A stretch of 64,000 nt of DNA from Chitinispirillaceae bacterium (lineage in GTDB: Bacteria; Fibrobacterota; Chitinivibrionia; Chitinivibrionales; Chitinispirillaceae): positions 100,230 through 164,229 of the forward strand of contig JAFGIN010000089.1 in assembly GCA_016929595.1 (NCBI GenBank). Reading direction: 5' to 3'. The notes under the pieces are model-generated. The model saw only the letters and a program-made list of their open reading frames with translations. It was not told the origin of the DNA and ran no database searches. The translations under genes were made by a program, and so were the position numbers. Of the stretch, positions 54,340-63,554 are shown piece by piece. Numbering within the stretch: position 1 is the first letter of the stretch; the number at the start of each line of letters is the position of its first letter.

Positions 54340-55579
54340 GGGTCTTCTCTAACTCGTTAAATATTCGTTGTGCAGCCCCGATATTTTCAAGGACATATTT
54401 TTTGACCGAAATTCCGGTCTCTCTCATATATGATTCTGAATTGAGCAATTTTCGTACTATCTGATCATACTCCTGCGAAGAGGCTATTTCAAAGGCACTG
54501 CCTCGCTGTTTCATTTGAAGGGCTTCGAATGAGTTGTGGTGACGTGGACCAAAAATGACAGGAATCCCCATTATTGCAGGTTCCATTACGTTGTGAACCC
54601 CCGTACTGAAACTGCCTCCGATATAGGCGAGGGTACTTATACTGTAAATCTGCGCAAGAAGGCCTATCGTATCGATAATGATTACTCTCGACTCACAACG
54701 GCTGCCATCTTTAATTTGTGTAAACCTCACTGATGATATCCCCGCGTCTTGAAACGGCTTTTCGATGCTTCTGCAGAACTCATCATGCGGTTCGTGCGGG
54801 GTAATTATACTGTAAAGATCACTGTAATCTCTCAGGATCGAAACTGTCGGCGGTATCACTACTTCAGCATCATTTTCCCAGATGCTTCCAAGCATGAGAA
54901 ACTTTTTCCCATCCTTTGCGAAGGGCAGCATACGCGCCTTTTCAGTAGCTCCTTCGCTTCTGTACACCACTTGGTCAAACCGTGTATCACCTGTAACGAT
55001 CAGAGCATCCTTTTTCGGGTAAAAAGCCGCGAACCGGTTGCAGTCATCAATGGAAATCGGAAAAATTCCGGAAAAACATGAGTAGAGATTTCTATTAAGC
55101 CCATTGAGTATCGGATTGAGACGCTTTGATGATGAGGAAAGTGTTGCGGAGATGATAAATGATGGTATCTTCATCATATAAGATCTGAACGTGAAATTCG
55201 GCCATACATCAAATTTCGAAATAATCCAGCATTTCGGCTTGATTATTGAAAAAAAAGTTTTCGCGTTAAACCATGAATCCAATGGGAGATAGCAGACAAA
55301 ATCCACGTTGGGATCACCTTTGAAAAAATGGTACCCCGAGGGAGAAAAAAAAGAGATTCCGACAGAAATTGCAGGGTTTTTTAATTTCAGGATCCGTATC
55401 ACCGGGAGTGCCTGCTGAAGTTCACCAACCGAAGTTGCATGAAAAAGGTAGATCGAATCTTTGTACCTGAGATTTTCAACAGAGGCTCTGAGGGCGTTTT
55501 TCCATCCGCGGCGTTCCCGAAAACCTGTACGTATCTTTCTATTGCTCAATGAACCGACAATGAAAGAAAGGTACAGCAA
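54320..55579 (-). CDS. waaA: 3-deoxy-D-manno-octulosonic acid transferase
   Basis: GT30 enzyme that adds Kdo to lipid A precursor at the inner membrane. Motifs: RERRGW (20s), FHATSVGELQQALPVIRIL, KFDVWPNFTF (acceptor side), GSIWENDAEV, TPHEPHDE and IGGSFSTGVHNVMEPA, the CMP-Kdo site. 419 residues from the TTG at 55579. The frame stays open 37 codons further upstream and there encodes VLWLLIYNSFFFPLLYLSFIVG-like hydrophobic sequence, the usual anchor, but without an ATG/GTG/TTG; the true start is therefore uncertain (see findings). The heptosyltransferase gene lies 111 nt upstream on the same strand. Confidence 0.9.
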   Translation of the reverse strand: MLYLSFIVGSLSNRKIRTGFRERRGWKNALRASVENLRYKDSIYLFHATSVGELQQALPVIRILKLKNPAISVGISFFSPSGYHFFKGDPNVDFVCYLPLDSWFNAKTFFSIIKPKCWIISKFDVWPNFTFRSYMMKIPSFIISATLSSSSKRLNPILNGLNRNLYSCFSGIFPISIDDCNRFAAFYPKKDALIVTGDTRFDQVVYRSEGATEKARMLPFAKDGKKFLMLGSIWENDAEVVIPPTVSILRDYSDLYSIITPHEPHDEFCRSIEKPFQDAGISSVRFTQIKDGSRCESRVIIIDTIGLLAQIYSISTLAYIGGSFSTGVHNVMEPAIMGIPVIFGPRHHNSFEALQMKQRGSAFEIASSQEYDQIVRKLLNSESYMRETGISVKKYVLENIGAAQRIFNELEKTLESTIS

Positions 55580-55690
55580 GGGAAAGAAAAAACTGTTATA
55601 TATCAGTAGCCATAGAACTTTTCCAGCCGTAACAAAAACCCCTGGTTTTGTGGTAGTTGTATATGCCCCTTTAAGGCAGAGAAATATACA

Positions 55691-56710
55691 TTATGTATCA
55701 TACTGTTGTTTTAATAACTTCTCTGCAGCATTGATAACCATCTCTGTAGTTATCTCATTCATGCATCTGAAATGCTTTTTCGGACATCTTTTTCGTCCAT
55801 TATGTGAGCATGGGCGGCAGTTGCAATTATTATTCTCTACAATGATTGCATCCTTGTAGTCGGGATAGTAGCCAAGCTCACGAACGGTAGATCCGAAAAT
55901 ACAGACCATTCTTCTCTGAAATGCCCAGCCTATGTGCATACATCCGGTATCTACAGATAGTATCAGATCACAATTTTTAATGATTGCAGCGGTTTCCATA
56001 AGAGATGTTTTGCCGGTCAGATCAAGGCTTTCGCCACCAGCTCTTTCGCTGATAATCTTACCTGCCTCGACTTCAGGTTTTCCTCCCAGTATGATAATTT
56101 GAGCCTTGTACCTGCTTGAAAGTATTGATGCCGTTTCTGCGAAACGATCTATTGGCCACTCCTTTGTGGGGTGTGCAGAACCGGGAATCAATACTATGCG
56201 CAAACTACCGGTTTCGCTTTGCGCGCAGGCAGCACGCTGCTCATAGGCTTCCGGAATGAATAGCTCAGGGACGTGTCTGATCGGTAAATCTGCGAAATCT
56301 GCGGCAGTCTGAGCATATCGGTCGATAATTGACTCTTGCTTATTTCTGTAGAGATTATACTTTAACTTTACAAGGAGAAATCGCCTGAAATACCCTTTGG
56401 AAAGGGTCCTGATCAGTGGTACTCCGCAGTTAAATTTAAGATAAAAACTGCGAAATGTGTTATGGAGATCCAGAATTGCTGTGTATTGAGAGGTCTTCAG
56501 TACTTTTTTAAGATTTTTCAGTGCACCTGGCTCTTTACCGAGTTTGTGCAGCCGGGAAATTGCCGGGTGGTGTTCAAGTAGTGGCGCGAACTGTTCTTTA
56601 ACGACAAAATCGATCTGTGCTTGTGGGTGTTTATTTTTTATAGCCGATAAAAGTGATGTCGTGAGAACAACATCACCCATCGAACTTAATCGCAAAATCA
56701 GAATTTTCAT
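55691..56710 (-). CDS. ADP-heptose:LPS heptosyltransferase (GT9)
   Basis: 339 residues, GT-B fold. Starts KILILRLSSMGDVVLTTSLL, the classic GT9 N-terminus; IPGSAHPTKEWPIDRFAE and GKTSLMETAAIIKNCDLILSVDTGCMHIGWA form the ADP-heptose site (DTG near 250). The C-terminus carries clustered cysteines (CNCRPCSHNGRKRCPK), seen in other GT9 enzymes. It adds a heptose to the inner core, next to waaA. Its ATG overlaps the preceding stop codon by one nucleotide (TAATG), indicating coupling to the barrel gene upstream. Confidence 0.9.
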   Translation of the reverse strand: MKILILRLSSMGDVVLTTSLLSAIKNKHPQAQIDFVVKEQFAPLLEHHPAISRLHKLGKEPGALKNLKKVLKTSQYTAILDLHNTFRSFYLKFNCGVPLIRTLSKGYFRRFLLVKLKYNLYRNKQESIIDRYAQTAADFADLPIRHVPELFIPEAYEQRAACAQSETGSLRIVLIPGSAHPTKEWPIDRFAETASILSSRYKAQIIILGGKPEVEAGKIISERAGGESLDLTGKTSLMETAAIIKNCDLILSVDTGCMHIGWAFQRRMVCIFGSTVRELGYYPDYKDAIIVENNNCNCRPCSHNGRKRCPKKHFRCMNEITTEMVINAAEKLLKQQYDT

Positions 56711-57492
56711 TATTGAATTATATACCGGACACCAAAACTCAGTCTCCAGTTCGAACCTGAAACACGTAATGGTGGCCGTTGATTTGGGGTGTCTTTTTCG
56801 AAATTGTAGCTTCCAATAGAATTACCGGTGATATCGGTCTCTTTGATCTTTTGTTTTGTCCATCTGAAACTGGTCATGTCGAAACCGACTTCACCAAATA
56901 ATGATAAAAGATCGTTTAACGGGTAATCTACACCGATTAATCCATTTAATCCAAGTGATGGCGCAGATTTGATAGAACCTTTCTCTGTCTGGGTTGAATC
57001 CGCAATGGTTCTGGTCGTTTCATAGCTGAGTGCATTCCAGTAAAATCCTATACCGACCCCAGTGTGCATGTTAAGGAGTTCCAAAATTTCGAAGCGGGGT
57101 ACTACCATTGCTTTAAGGCCGAACATATGACGGTGATACTCAACAGTACTGTCTAAAATGCTGGAGGTGATTCCTGCAACGGAGACACCCCTGCTGTATT
57201 CTGTTTTAATACCGGGAGCACCGGGAGTGTAGTTGAATCCAACTTGTAAAGCAACGTTTTCCATCATAAAATACTGCAGGCCAAAATCAAATTTAATACC
57301 CTGACCGTAATTGAGGTAATGATCCTTTCGTTCTGTTGTTTCTATATTCTCGATGGTGGTTGATGAGAATAACTGCCCGCCGCTGCCAAATCCGTACCCG
57401 ATGGAGCCGTAGCAGTTGAACTTTTCATTAGTTTGTGCAAAGATGGTGAGTGCTGATGTCAGGGTTGAGGTAATGATCAGTCGCAGGTTCAT
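56710..57492 (-). CDS. Outer-membrane beta-barrel protein (small)
   Basis: 260 residues: signal peptide ending near IFAQT, then amphipathic strands rich in Gly, Tyr and Phe, ending in a strand RLSFGVRYIIQ. The pattern GLQYFMMENVALQVGFNYTPG and GEVGFDMTSFRW fits 8-stranded OmpA/OmpW-like barrels. Function unknown. TGGAG lies 7 nt before the ATG. It is transcribed into the heptosyltransferase and waaA, so it belongs to the envelope operon. Confidence 0.72.
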   Translation of the reverse strand: MNLRLIITSTLTSALTIFAQTNEKFNCYGSIGYGFGSGGQLFSSTTIENIETTERKDHYLNYGQGIKFDFGLQYFMMENVALQVGFNYTPGAPGIKTEYSRGVSVAGITSSILDSTVEYHRHMFGLKAMVVPRFEILELLNMHTGVGIGFYWNALSYETTRTIADSTQTEKGSIKSAPSLGLNGLIGVDYPLNDLLSLFGEVGFDMTSFRWTKQKIKETDITGNSIGSYNFEKDTPNQRPPLRVSGSNWRLSFGVRYIIQ

Positions 57493-57531
57493 GAGAAACT
57501 CCAGGTTATAGGTCGTTGTGCGATTGAAATA

Positions 57532-59142
57532 TTAAGCGTAAACTCTGTAATCAATTTCGGGAAAAATATTGTTGTGCGATTCAAGTAAGTTGACAAAGTT
57601 TTGATCGATGCGGTTGTGATGAATATCTTCATAAAGTCGCAGGAAGTTTGCGATGTGTTCTTTGGTACGTCGTACAGCATATTGAACCATCGTTCCAGTC
57701 TTCATAATAAAAGCCCAATCGCTCGATTCTGCAAGCATCAACTCCCGTGCCATCTGATTAAGCGTTCTTTTGAGCAACCCGTCACTTTGCGGATATGCCT
57801 GAGCAAGTTCAATCATCCGTTCTTCCATTTTGTGAAGGTGTCTGTAGATCCACTCATTGTTCTTATTCAGCCACACTTCAGAGTATCCGCCTTCACCCCA
57901 GCTTGAAAATGATGGAGATGCAATCTGGTTTTCCGGAAATAATTCAAGATAATCTGATGGTGTTATCATTTGTATGTTGTTCTGTTCAAATGCGATTTTC
58001 CTAATAAGGAAATTCAGCCATTCCGGTCCTTCAAACCACCAGTGACCAAAAAGCTCCGCATCATAAGGGGCTGTAATGATCGGGGGGCGATCCATCATGG
58101 AATGTAAATACTGGGCCTGCATTTCCCGATTGAACATGAAATTCCCCGCATGCTCCATGGCAGTCTTGAGTGCTTCACATCGTATATACAGCTCTTTTTC
58201 GACATCTTTACCGGTGATTCGATGGTATTTGATACCAGTATTGATACGTATACCAATCGGATCGATATAGGGGCTGATATAGTCCATATCCAGATCGAAC
58301 CCGATGTCACGGTAAAAATCGCGGTATGATGGATGCCCCGGATACCCCTCTTCAGCACTCCACACAGAGCGGGAGGATTCAATATCTCTTCCAAAAGCCG
58401 CAACAGGTGCTTCGTTACAGTAAACAGGCGCGAAAACACCATTTTCAGGATGGGGTTCTGCGAATAGAATCCCGTGCGTTTCTGTAAAGAAATAACGGAT
58501 ATTCGCTTCATGGAGAAATTTTTCAAGTCCCGGATAATACCCGCATTCCGGCAGCCAGATTCCTTTAGGGTCACGATCCATGAATTTGCGGTAGGAATTT
58601 ACCGCTGTGAGAATCTGAGCCCGTACCGCATTAGGGTTCATCTGCATATTGGGCAGGTAACCATGCGTGGCACCACAAGTGATAATTTCAAGCAAACCCT
58701 TATCCTGCAGTCTCCTGAATGCTCCTACAACATTGCCCCCATACATATCCCTGAAAAGCATCATGCAGCGATTGAAACGTTCAAGGTACATCTCTGCTGT
58801 TGTATTCAACACCTCATTACCATTTGTCCGTTCAATCTCCTTTTCAGCCAGATGTATCAGTCGGGTGAGATATTTGATATATCGTTCCTGAAGCAGATCA
58901 TCATTGAGCATGGAACAGAGTGTCGGAGTTAAGGACATTGTAAGACGAAATGGAATACGGTCCTGTTCAAGGTTGTTGAAAAAAGCAAGCAACGGTAGAT
59001 ACGTTTCCGTAAGCGCTTCATACAACCAGTTTTCCTCCATCATATAGTCACTCTCGGGATGACGAACAAATGGAAGATGCGCATGGAGCACTATCGCCAG
59101 AAAACCTTTAGGTTGAGAGATGTTTTTATAAGCAGTGTTCAT
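57532..59142 (-). CDS. GH57-family 1,4-alpha-glucan branching enzyme
   Basis: 536 residues. N-terminal GFLAIVLHAHLPFVRHPE is the GH57 hallmark; WLPECGYYPG contains the nucleophile Glu and DAELFGHWWFEGP the acid Asp, as in TK1436-type glycogen branching enzymes that create alpha-1,6 branches. The C-terminal helical region (about 400-536) is the domain found in branching enzymes. Cytoplasmic, glycogen synthesis. The frame opens at a GTG at 59187; the ATG at 59142 places the GH57 motif at the normal distance. A DUF4912 gene follows upstream on the same strand, a pairing often seen in glycogen clusters. Confidence 0.9.
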   Translation of the reverse strand: MNTAYKNISQPKGFLAIVLHAHLPFVRHPESDYMMEENWLYEALTETYLPLLAFFNNLEQDRIPFRLTMSLTPTLCSMLNDDLLQERYIKYLTRLIHLAEKEIERTNGNEVLNTTAEMYLERFNRCMMLFRDMYGGNVVGAFRRLQDKGLLEIITCGATHGYLPNMQMNPNAVRAQILTAVNSYRKFMDRDPKGIWLPECGYYPGLEKFLHEANIRYFFTETHGILFAEPHPENGVFAPVYCNEAPVAAFGRDIESSRSVWSAEEGYPGHPSYRDFYRDIGFDLDMDYISPYIDPIGIRINTGIKYHRITGKDVEKELYIRCEALKTAMEHAGNFMFNREMQAQYLHSMMDRPPIITAPYDAELFGHWWFEGPEWLNFLIRKIAFEQNNIQMITPSDYLELFPENQIASPSFSSWGEGGYSEVWLNKNNEWIYRHLHKMEERMIELAQAYPQSDGLLKRTLNQMARELMLAESSDWAFIMKTGTMVQYAVRRTKEHIANFLRLYEDIHHNRIDQNFVNLLESHNNIFPEIDYRVYA

Positions 59143-59279
59143 TAAAAAACCGATGTAAAGATATTGTCGCTGAATTGTTTGTTGCACTATTGGTGATTAA
59201 AAAACAGGAGCGGGTTGCAGTAACTGTTTTAAATCACACGCTGTTTTAAAGGCATTTCTGCACTCTTGCAAAATACAGA

Positions 59280-60032
59280 CTAAAATATACTTCCTGCAGA
59301 ACTGGAAATGGGTTTTGAGTATGATGAGTAGGTTTGTGAGTTGAAAAGGTCGGTTAGTTTTTTATCTGATGGTTCAGCTGGTGATGCATTTACAGTATCG
59401 AACAAGGTAGTTCTCTTCTCCTCTTCTGAGGCAAAAATATCAAATGTCTGGCCTCCTGTTTCTGCCTGAGGAATGGTAACTGGATCAGATATGGCTATCG
59501 GAAAAAAACCATCTCTTTCAGAAAAAAAACCGCACTCGATCTGAAACTCTTTGCTGCACTCAGGCATCGGAACATATTGTCCGGTGCTTAAATCATTGAC
59601 ATCCACCTGAAATGACAAAACATCTTCAAATGTTTCGGCAACTTCAGTTTCTTTAAGCCGAAGCACCAGTTTTGAACCGGTTTGCTCAAGGTTGGAGTTC
59701 ATCAAATGCGCAGTTTCATCAGAAAATTCCCAATAAACATAGAGCCAGTTGGGATCCCTGGGAATTGCCACTATGTAGGTTTCATTGTAACGGTCTGGTA
59801 TATCTGTATTGAAACCGTAGCGGGGGGCAGAGTTTTGCGGGTCTGTAACCGTAGAAGGTTGAATCTCAGTATCCTCTTTGCTTGCAGCTGCAGCGGGATC
59901 TGAAAGTTTTTGATCCATATTTTTTTCAAGGGGGTTCAGATTTTGTAATGCAGAAGGAGTTTTCGATACAACTTCCTGCAAAGAGTTTGTACTTATTTTT
60001 TTAGATGTATGTCTTTCCCGTCTAACGTTCAA
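59280..60032 (-). CDS. DUF4912 domain protein
   Basis: About 250 residues. A disordered N-terminal 75 residues precede a DUF4912 core: YNETYIVAIPRDPNWLYVYWEFSDE, then KLVLRLKETE and ECGFFSERDGFFPIAISDPVTIP. DUF4912 proteins resemble carbohydrate-binding modules and are often found beside GH57 branching enzymes, as here, so a glucan-binding role is inferred. The C-terminal 60 residues are low complexity (Ser/Thr/Lys). GGAG 6 nt before a TTG at 60032 sets the start; a TTG at 60038 is too close. Confidence 0.8.
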   Translation of the reverse strand: MNVRRERHTSKKISTNSLQEVVSKTPSALQNLNPLEKNMDQKLSDPAAAASKEDTEIQPSTVTDPQNSAPRYGFNTDIPDRYNETYIVAIPRDPNWLYVYWEFSDETAHLMNSNLEQTGSKLVLRLKETEVAETFEDVLSFQVDVNDLSTGQYVPMPECSKEFQIECGFFSERDGFFPIAISDPVTIPQAETGGQTFDIFASEEEKRTTLFDTVNASPAEPSDKKLTDLFNSQTYSSYSKPISSSAGSIF

Positions 60033-60082
60033 AATCAACTCCGTAAAGAGTGTTCGATTTTAAGTCCGGGTACACGAACCTG

Positions 60083-61360
60083 TCAATAACCTTCTTCAGT
60101 GGACTGAAACCATTTTTGACCACCGTTGAGGCCGATACTAAACCCAAAGAAATTTTCTGATAAGCCTGAAAAACGTTTATCCCATCTGCGACCGGCTTCG
60201 ATGTACAAATCGAAAATACCACCACCCTGTTTTAATGGAAGTCCAGTACCAAGTGTCAGTGCTGTTTCGTAGGCCTCTGAACCAGGGAGGCGAGTAAATC
60301 GAAATCCTCCACGATACTGGATAATTTCGTAGTACTTTGGAGTAAGAAGATTTGGTGCAGGAATATATTGTGTACCGATACTGACATTTACTGCATTCGA
60401 GAGCTCAGCTGGTTTACCATATTGCAGCGTTTTATCGGTATGGAATTGTTCCCAGAAGGTGATATCGACATCTGCAGCAACAAGCCACGCAGGTGAGAGT
60501 TTGTATGATGCACCAAGTGACAGAACCGGCGCAAGTGTCGCTTCGCCTGATGTTTTGGTACTGTCTATTTGTTCTTTTGGAACTGCTGCAGTATCAACAT
60601 ATCTGTTTACTCCCCACGAAGAGTTTTTTATACTCAGGCTGCCTTTGGTATAATATTTACCGGACAATCCAAGTGTCAACTTGTCGATTGTATACATTAC
60701 TCCACCGGAGAACCCGTTTGATGACACTGTTACATTGGTTGAATCTACAAGTGAATCGGAAAGTGTTATATCATTTTTGATATAACGAAGCCAGCTGTTT
60801 TTAAAGTACGTTCGCTGGTAAGCTATACCGACCCGAAGATTCTTTAATGGTGTAAGGCCGTAACCTAATTGCCATTCCGTCGTTCCACCATCACTGACTA
60901 TACCGCGGGTGGTACTGATCTGATTACCTCTGATCGAAAAGGATGTGTCCGTTTTAAATATCAGATCCGTTGCACTGAGTTGATTAAACGCAACTCCTAT
61001 GGCGCCATATTTAGCTAATGGAAAAGAGAAGAGGAATGAATTAGGTTCAAATGATGTATGCTGTGAATTTGTGATGTCATCATTCAGTGACATGAATTTC
61101 AATGAAAGCAGACCGGAAAAAATCGCTCTGTTCATTACTCCCAGATTGGCCGGATTTTTTGTGAAACCAAAAAAGTCGTTACTGATTCCAGTCGCACAAC
61201 CGCCAAGAGACAGTGATGAACCGGTTCCGGAAAGCTTGGGCACACCAAGAGGGTATTGAAGACCCAGGTTGGAAAACTGTGATGAAACGGGAACTGCAAA
61301 AAACAGTGCTAAAACTACAGGAATATAAGTAAGATATTTCATTCGTAATTGTTCTTTCAT
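60083..61360 (-). CDS. PorV/FadL-like outer-membrane barrel protein
   Basis: 425 residues. A signal peptide begins most naturally at the seventh codon (MKYLTYIPVVLALFFAVPVSS; ATG at 61342), and the ATG at 61360 is an alternative. LSLGGCATGISNDFFGFTKNPANLG resembles the conserved N-terminal pattern of PorV/UPF0164 proteins (xMGGAxxAxxxDxxxxxxNPAxL). Barrel strands continue to the C-terminus. It may bind or export hydrophobic or secreted cargo, but this is inferred. It lies 4 nt after the large lipoprotein gene, so both are co-transcribed. Confidence 0.75.
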   Translation of the reverse strand: MKEQLRMKYLTYIPVVLALFFAVPVSSQFSNLGLQYPLGVPKLSGTGSSLSLGGCATGISNDFFGFTKNPANLGVMNRAIFSGLLSLKFMSLNDDITNSQHTSFEPNSFLFSFPLAKYGAIGVAFNQLSATDLIFKTDTSFSIRGNQISTTRGIVSDGGTTEWQLGYGLTPLKNLRVGIAYQRTYFKNSWLRYIKNDITLSDSLVDSTNVTVSSNGFSGGVMYTIDKLTLGLSGKYYTKGSLSIKNSSWGVNRYVDTAAVPKEQIDSTKTSGEATLAPVLSLGASYKLSPAWLVAADVDITFWEQFHTDKTLQYGKPAELSNAVNVSIGTQYIPAPNLLTPKYYEIIQYRGGFRFTRLPGSEAYETALTLGTGLPLKQGGGIFDLYIEAGRRWDKRFSGLSENFFGFSIGLNGGQKWFQSTEEGY

Positions 61361-61364
61361 TTTA

Positions 61365-63185
61365 CTACTTTGATGTTGTTAAAACTGAAATCAGTGATGG
61401 TTTACTCCAGATAACCTGTTTTTCGAAGTGTTTCGATGTCAGTACTTCAAGATACAAGTAAACTTTTGCTTGCGGATTCACCGAGCGTGACAGAATCTCC
61501 TGAAGGTTTTTCTCGATAGGAAGAACGGTTTCTTTTTCAGGGATTATGGTCTTGATTCCCCAGAATTTATCCCCTTTGAAAAGCTCCCTGCCATTGGTGT
61601 ATCTGAACTCTGATACACACCAGGACACAGTAATTGTTGTGTCTGTCAAATCGGTCTTGTTTTTGATGAACGTTGAATCGTATTTACCAGTAATAGCAAC
61701 ACCTGCTGAAAGAATCTTGTTAAAGGCAGGGTGTGTGGCTGTAGCCGGTCCTTTAAGTTTTTTCCAGAGCGAGTCCAAATTGAGTTCAAATACCGCAGTA
61801 CGTCTGGGTCCATATGAAGAGATCGGGTCTTCTTTCCTGCTGGCGAGAAGATCACTTATTTCATACGCTATATTGTTTCCATAGACAATTGGAATGGAAA
61901 AAGAATCTGCTTTCATCACCGTTGTGTCGATGGTAATTACAATGTGTTCATCTGTGATGGAGTATTTTGTAATCTTTGGAGTTTCAAGAATCGTATCGAT
62001 CGAAAAATGTGATGTTTTGCACACATAACGCACCGTATCTGAAAGTACAATACTGTCAAGGATAGAATCGACCTGGGTTACGGATGTTGTTTTTAGTTTT
62101 ACTACTGTGTCAAGATATGCTTCAATACGCGTTGTTTTCGTAACCGAAACGATTGAATCGATTATAAGTGTAGAATCTTTACTTTTCTGTCTTTTGCGAA
62201 ATGGCGGTTGAAGATCTGCCACTGGAGTTGAAGGTGTTACAAGAGTGTCATAACGGTGTAGTATTGTATCAGGTCTGGCAATTGATTTCGATTTTATGTT
62301 TATTAAAGTGTCAACTTTTTTTAACGTATCCTGACTCAGTTTAACTGTCAGTTTTGACAGGGCAATAGATGAGTCAAAGTCGGGCAGGGTTTTTATAGTA
62401 TCTGAAACCGTTGTATCTTTGACAGGGATAGACCCGCTTTTTCTTGGTTCACCTCTCTGCAAGTGTACCTTAAGCGTTGCCTTGTTTTTTAGAAATGCAT
62501 AATTACTATTTGTATCTTCTGATGCAACGACAAATTGAAACGTGTGTGGTTTGTAAGGTGAATCCGTGACGGCTCTGAAAATATCATTATTGAAAGTTGT
62601 ATCAAACATCTCCTGACTGAGGTTTGAAATATTCAATAACGTATCGGAGAGTTGTTTATTCTGGAACAGCTTTTTAACATTCGATTCGTTTCTGTTGTAT
62701 TTCCAGGTCGAGTCCTTAACTCTGAATATGTGGACTTTTTGATTGTAATTACAGTCTGCTCTGCCGCTGTTTGCGGTATCAAACTGGAGCACGGTGGAGT
62801 AGACTTTAAAATACTGTTTAAGGCTATCAACGCCATTAACCTTATTCCAGATATCAAAAGACGTTTCAAATTCGTAATAAGCGGTAGTCACTTCACCATT
62901 TTTACCACCTATCGGGAAATATGCCTCTCTGGGTTTTTGATTAGTAACCGAAGGAACGTGTATTCCAAAATTGGTGTCATTTTCAACTGGAATACTGAAA
63001 TCCGAAGCGACGATGTCCCTTGAGTCAAGGTCAAATGGTGTATAATTTTTTGCATTATCCAGAAATGATGGATCGATGTCGTTAAGGACATCACTACCGA
63101 CACTGGTAGTATCTTCAAATTTGGAACATCCGGCTATACTCAGTACCGAGATAACCGCAGAAACATAAAGAACGTGTTTTTTCAT
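61365..63185 (-). CDS. Large lipoprotein of unknown function
   Basis: 606 residues. Lipoprotein signal KKHVLYVSAVISVLSIAGC, Cys21 lipidated. The body is Thr/Ser/Asp/Lys rich with many short beta strands (repeated DTxxK, TVVKL-like phrases) and two low-complexity Ser/Asp stretches; no catalytic motif is visible. An acidic N-terminus (SDVLNDIDPSFLDNAKNYTP) recalls FCB-group surface lipoproteins. AGGTG 3 nt before the ATG at 63185 decides the start; the frame opens earlier at 63290. It sits directly upstream of the PorV-like barrel gene, suggesting the two work together in the outer membrane. Confidence 0.7.
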   Translation of the reverse strand: MKKHVLYVSAVISVLSIAGCSKFEDTTSVGSDVLNDIDPSFLDNAKNYTPFDLDSRDIVASDFSIPVENDTNFGIHVPSVTNQKPREAYFPIGGKNGEVTTAYYEFETSFDIWNKVNGVDSLKQYFKVYSTVLQFDTANSGRADCNYNQKVHIFRVKDSTWKYNRNESNVKKLFQNKQLSDTLLNISNLSQEMFDTTFNNDIFRAVTDSPYKPHTFQFVVASEDTNSNYAFLKNKATLKVHLQRGEPRKSGSIPVKDTTVSDTIKTLPDFDSSIALSKLTVKLSQDTLKKVDTLINIKSKSIARPDTILHRYDTLVTPSTPVADLQPPFRKRQKSKDSTLIIDSIVSVTKTTRIEAYLDTVVKLKTTSVTQVDSILDSIVLSDTVRYVCKTSHFSIDTILETPKITKYSITDEHIVITIDTTVMKADSFSIPIVYGNNIAYEISDLLASRKEDPISSYGPRRTAVFELNLDSLWKKLKGPATATHPAFNKILSAGVAITGKYDSTFIKNKTDLTDTTITVSWCVSEFRYTNGRELFKGDKFWGIKTIIPEKETVLPIEKNLQEILSRSVNPQAKVYLYLEVLTSKHFEKQVIWSKPSLISVLTTSK

Positions 63186-63481
63186 TGCACCTGCCGAGGA
63201 GAATTGTATGTTGTTGTTTCGTACAGCGGGTGAGAACCTGCCGGCAACGATGGAAAAATATAGGTTAGAGAGTTCATTGAAGTCAAACATTTAGATATTT
63301 GAATCATAAGATTTAATTATTCTATAGAATTAAACGCTTTTTTAAAAAAATTACAGCTTCCATTTCAGGACCTTTAAGTGCTCTGCAATTATCTGACCAT
63401 TTAAAATATCAATTACCCGTTTGAAATAACCGAAAAATCTCAAAACAGAGTAACAATACGTCAGGGTTTTTAAAATCGTGT
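63186..63481. other. Intergenic region upstream of the lipoprotein gene
   Basis: About 300 bases without a supported gene. A 10-bp palindrome TTCTATAGAA (near 63330) lies in the presumed promoter region of the lipoprotein operon. No RNA or repeat was recognised. Confidence 0.5.
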
Positions 63482-63526
63482 AAAAAAAAAGACACAACAG
63501 ATTTTTTTGGGGATACCGTCGTGTCT
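63482..63526 (-). terminator. Rho-independent terminator (minus strand)
   Basis: On the minus strand AGACACGAC pairs with GTTGTGTCT over 9 bp (one G-U) around a 19-nt loop, followed by nine T. It lies immediately after the LamG remnant, facing its direction of transcription, which shows that a real transcript once ended here. Confidence 0.8.
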
Positions 63527-63554
63527 GTACTACCTCAATTTTTCAAAACAATAT

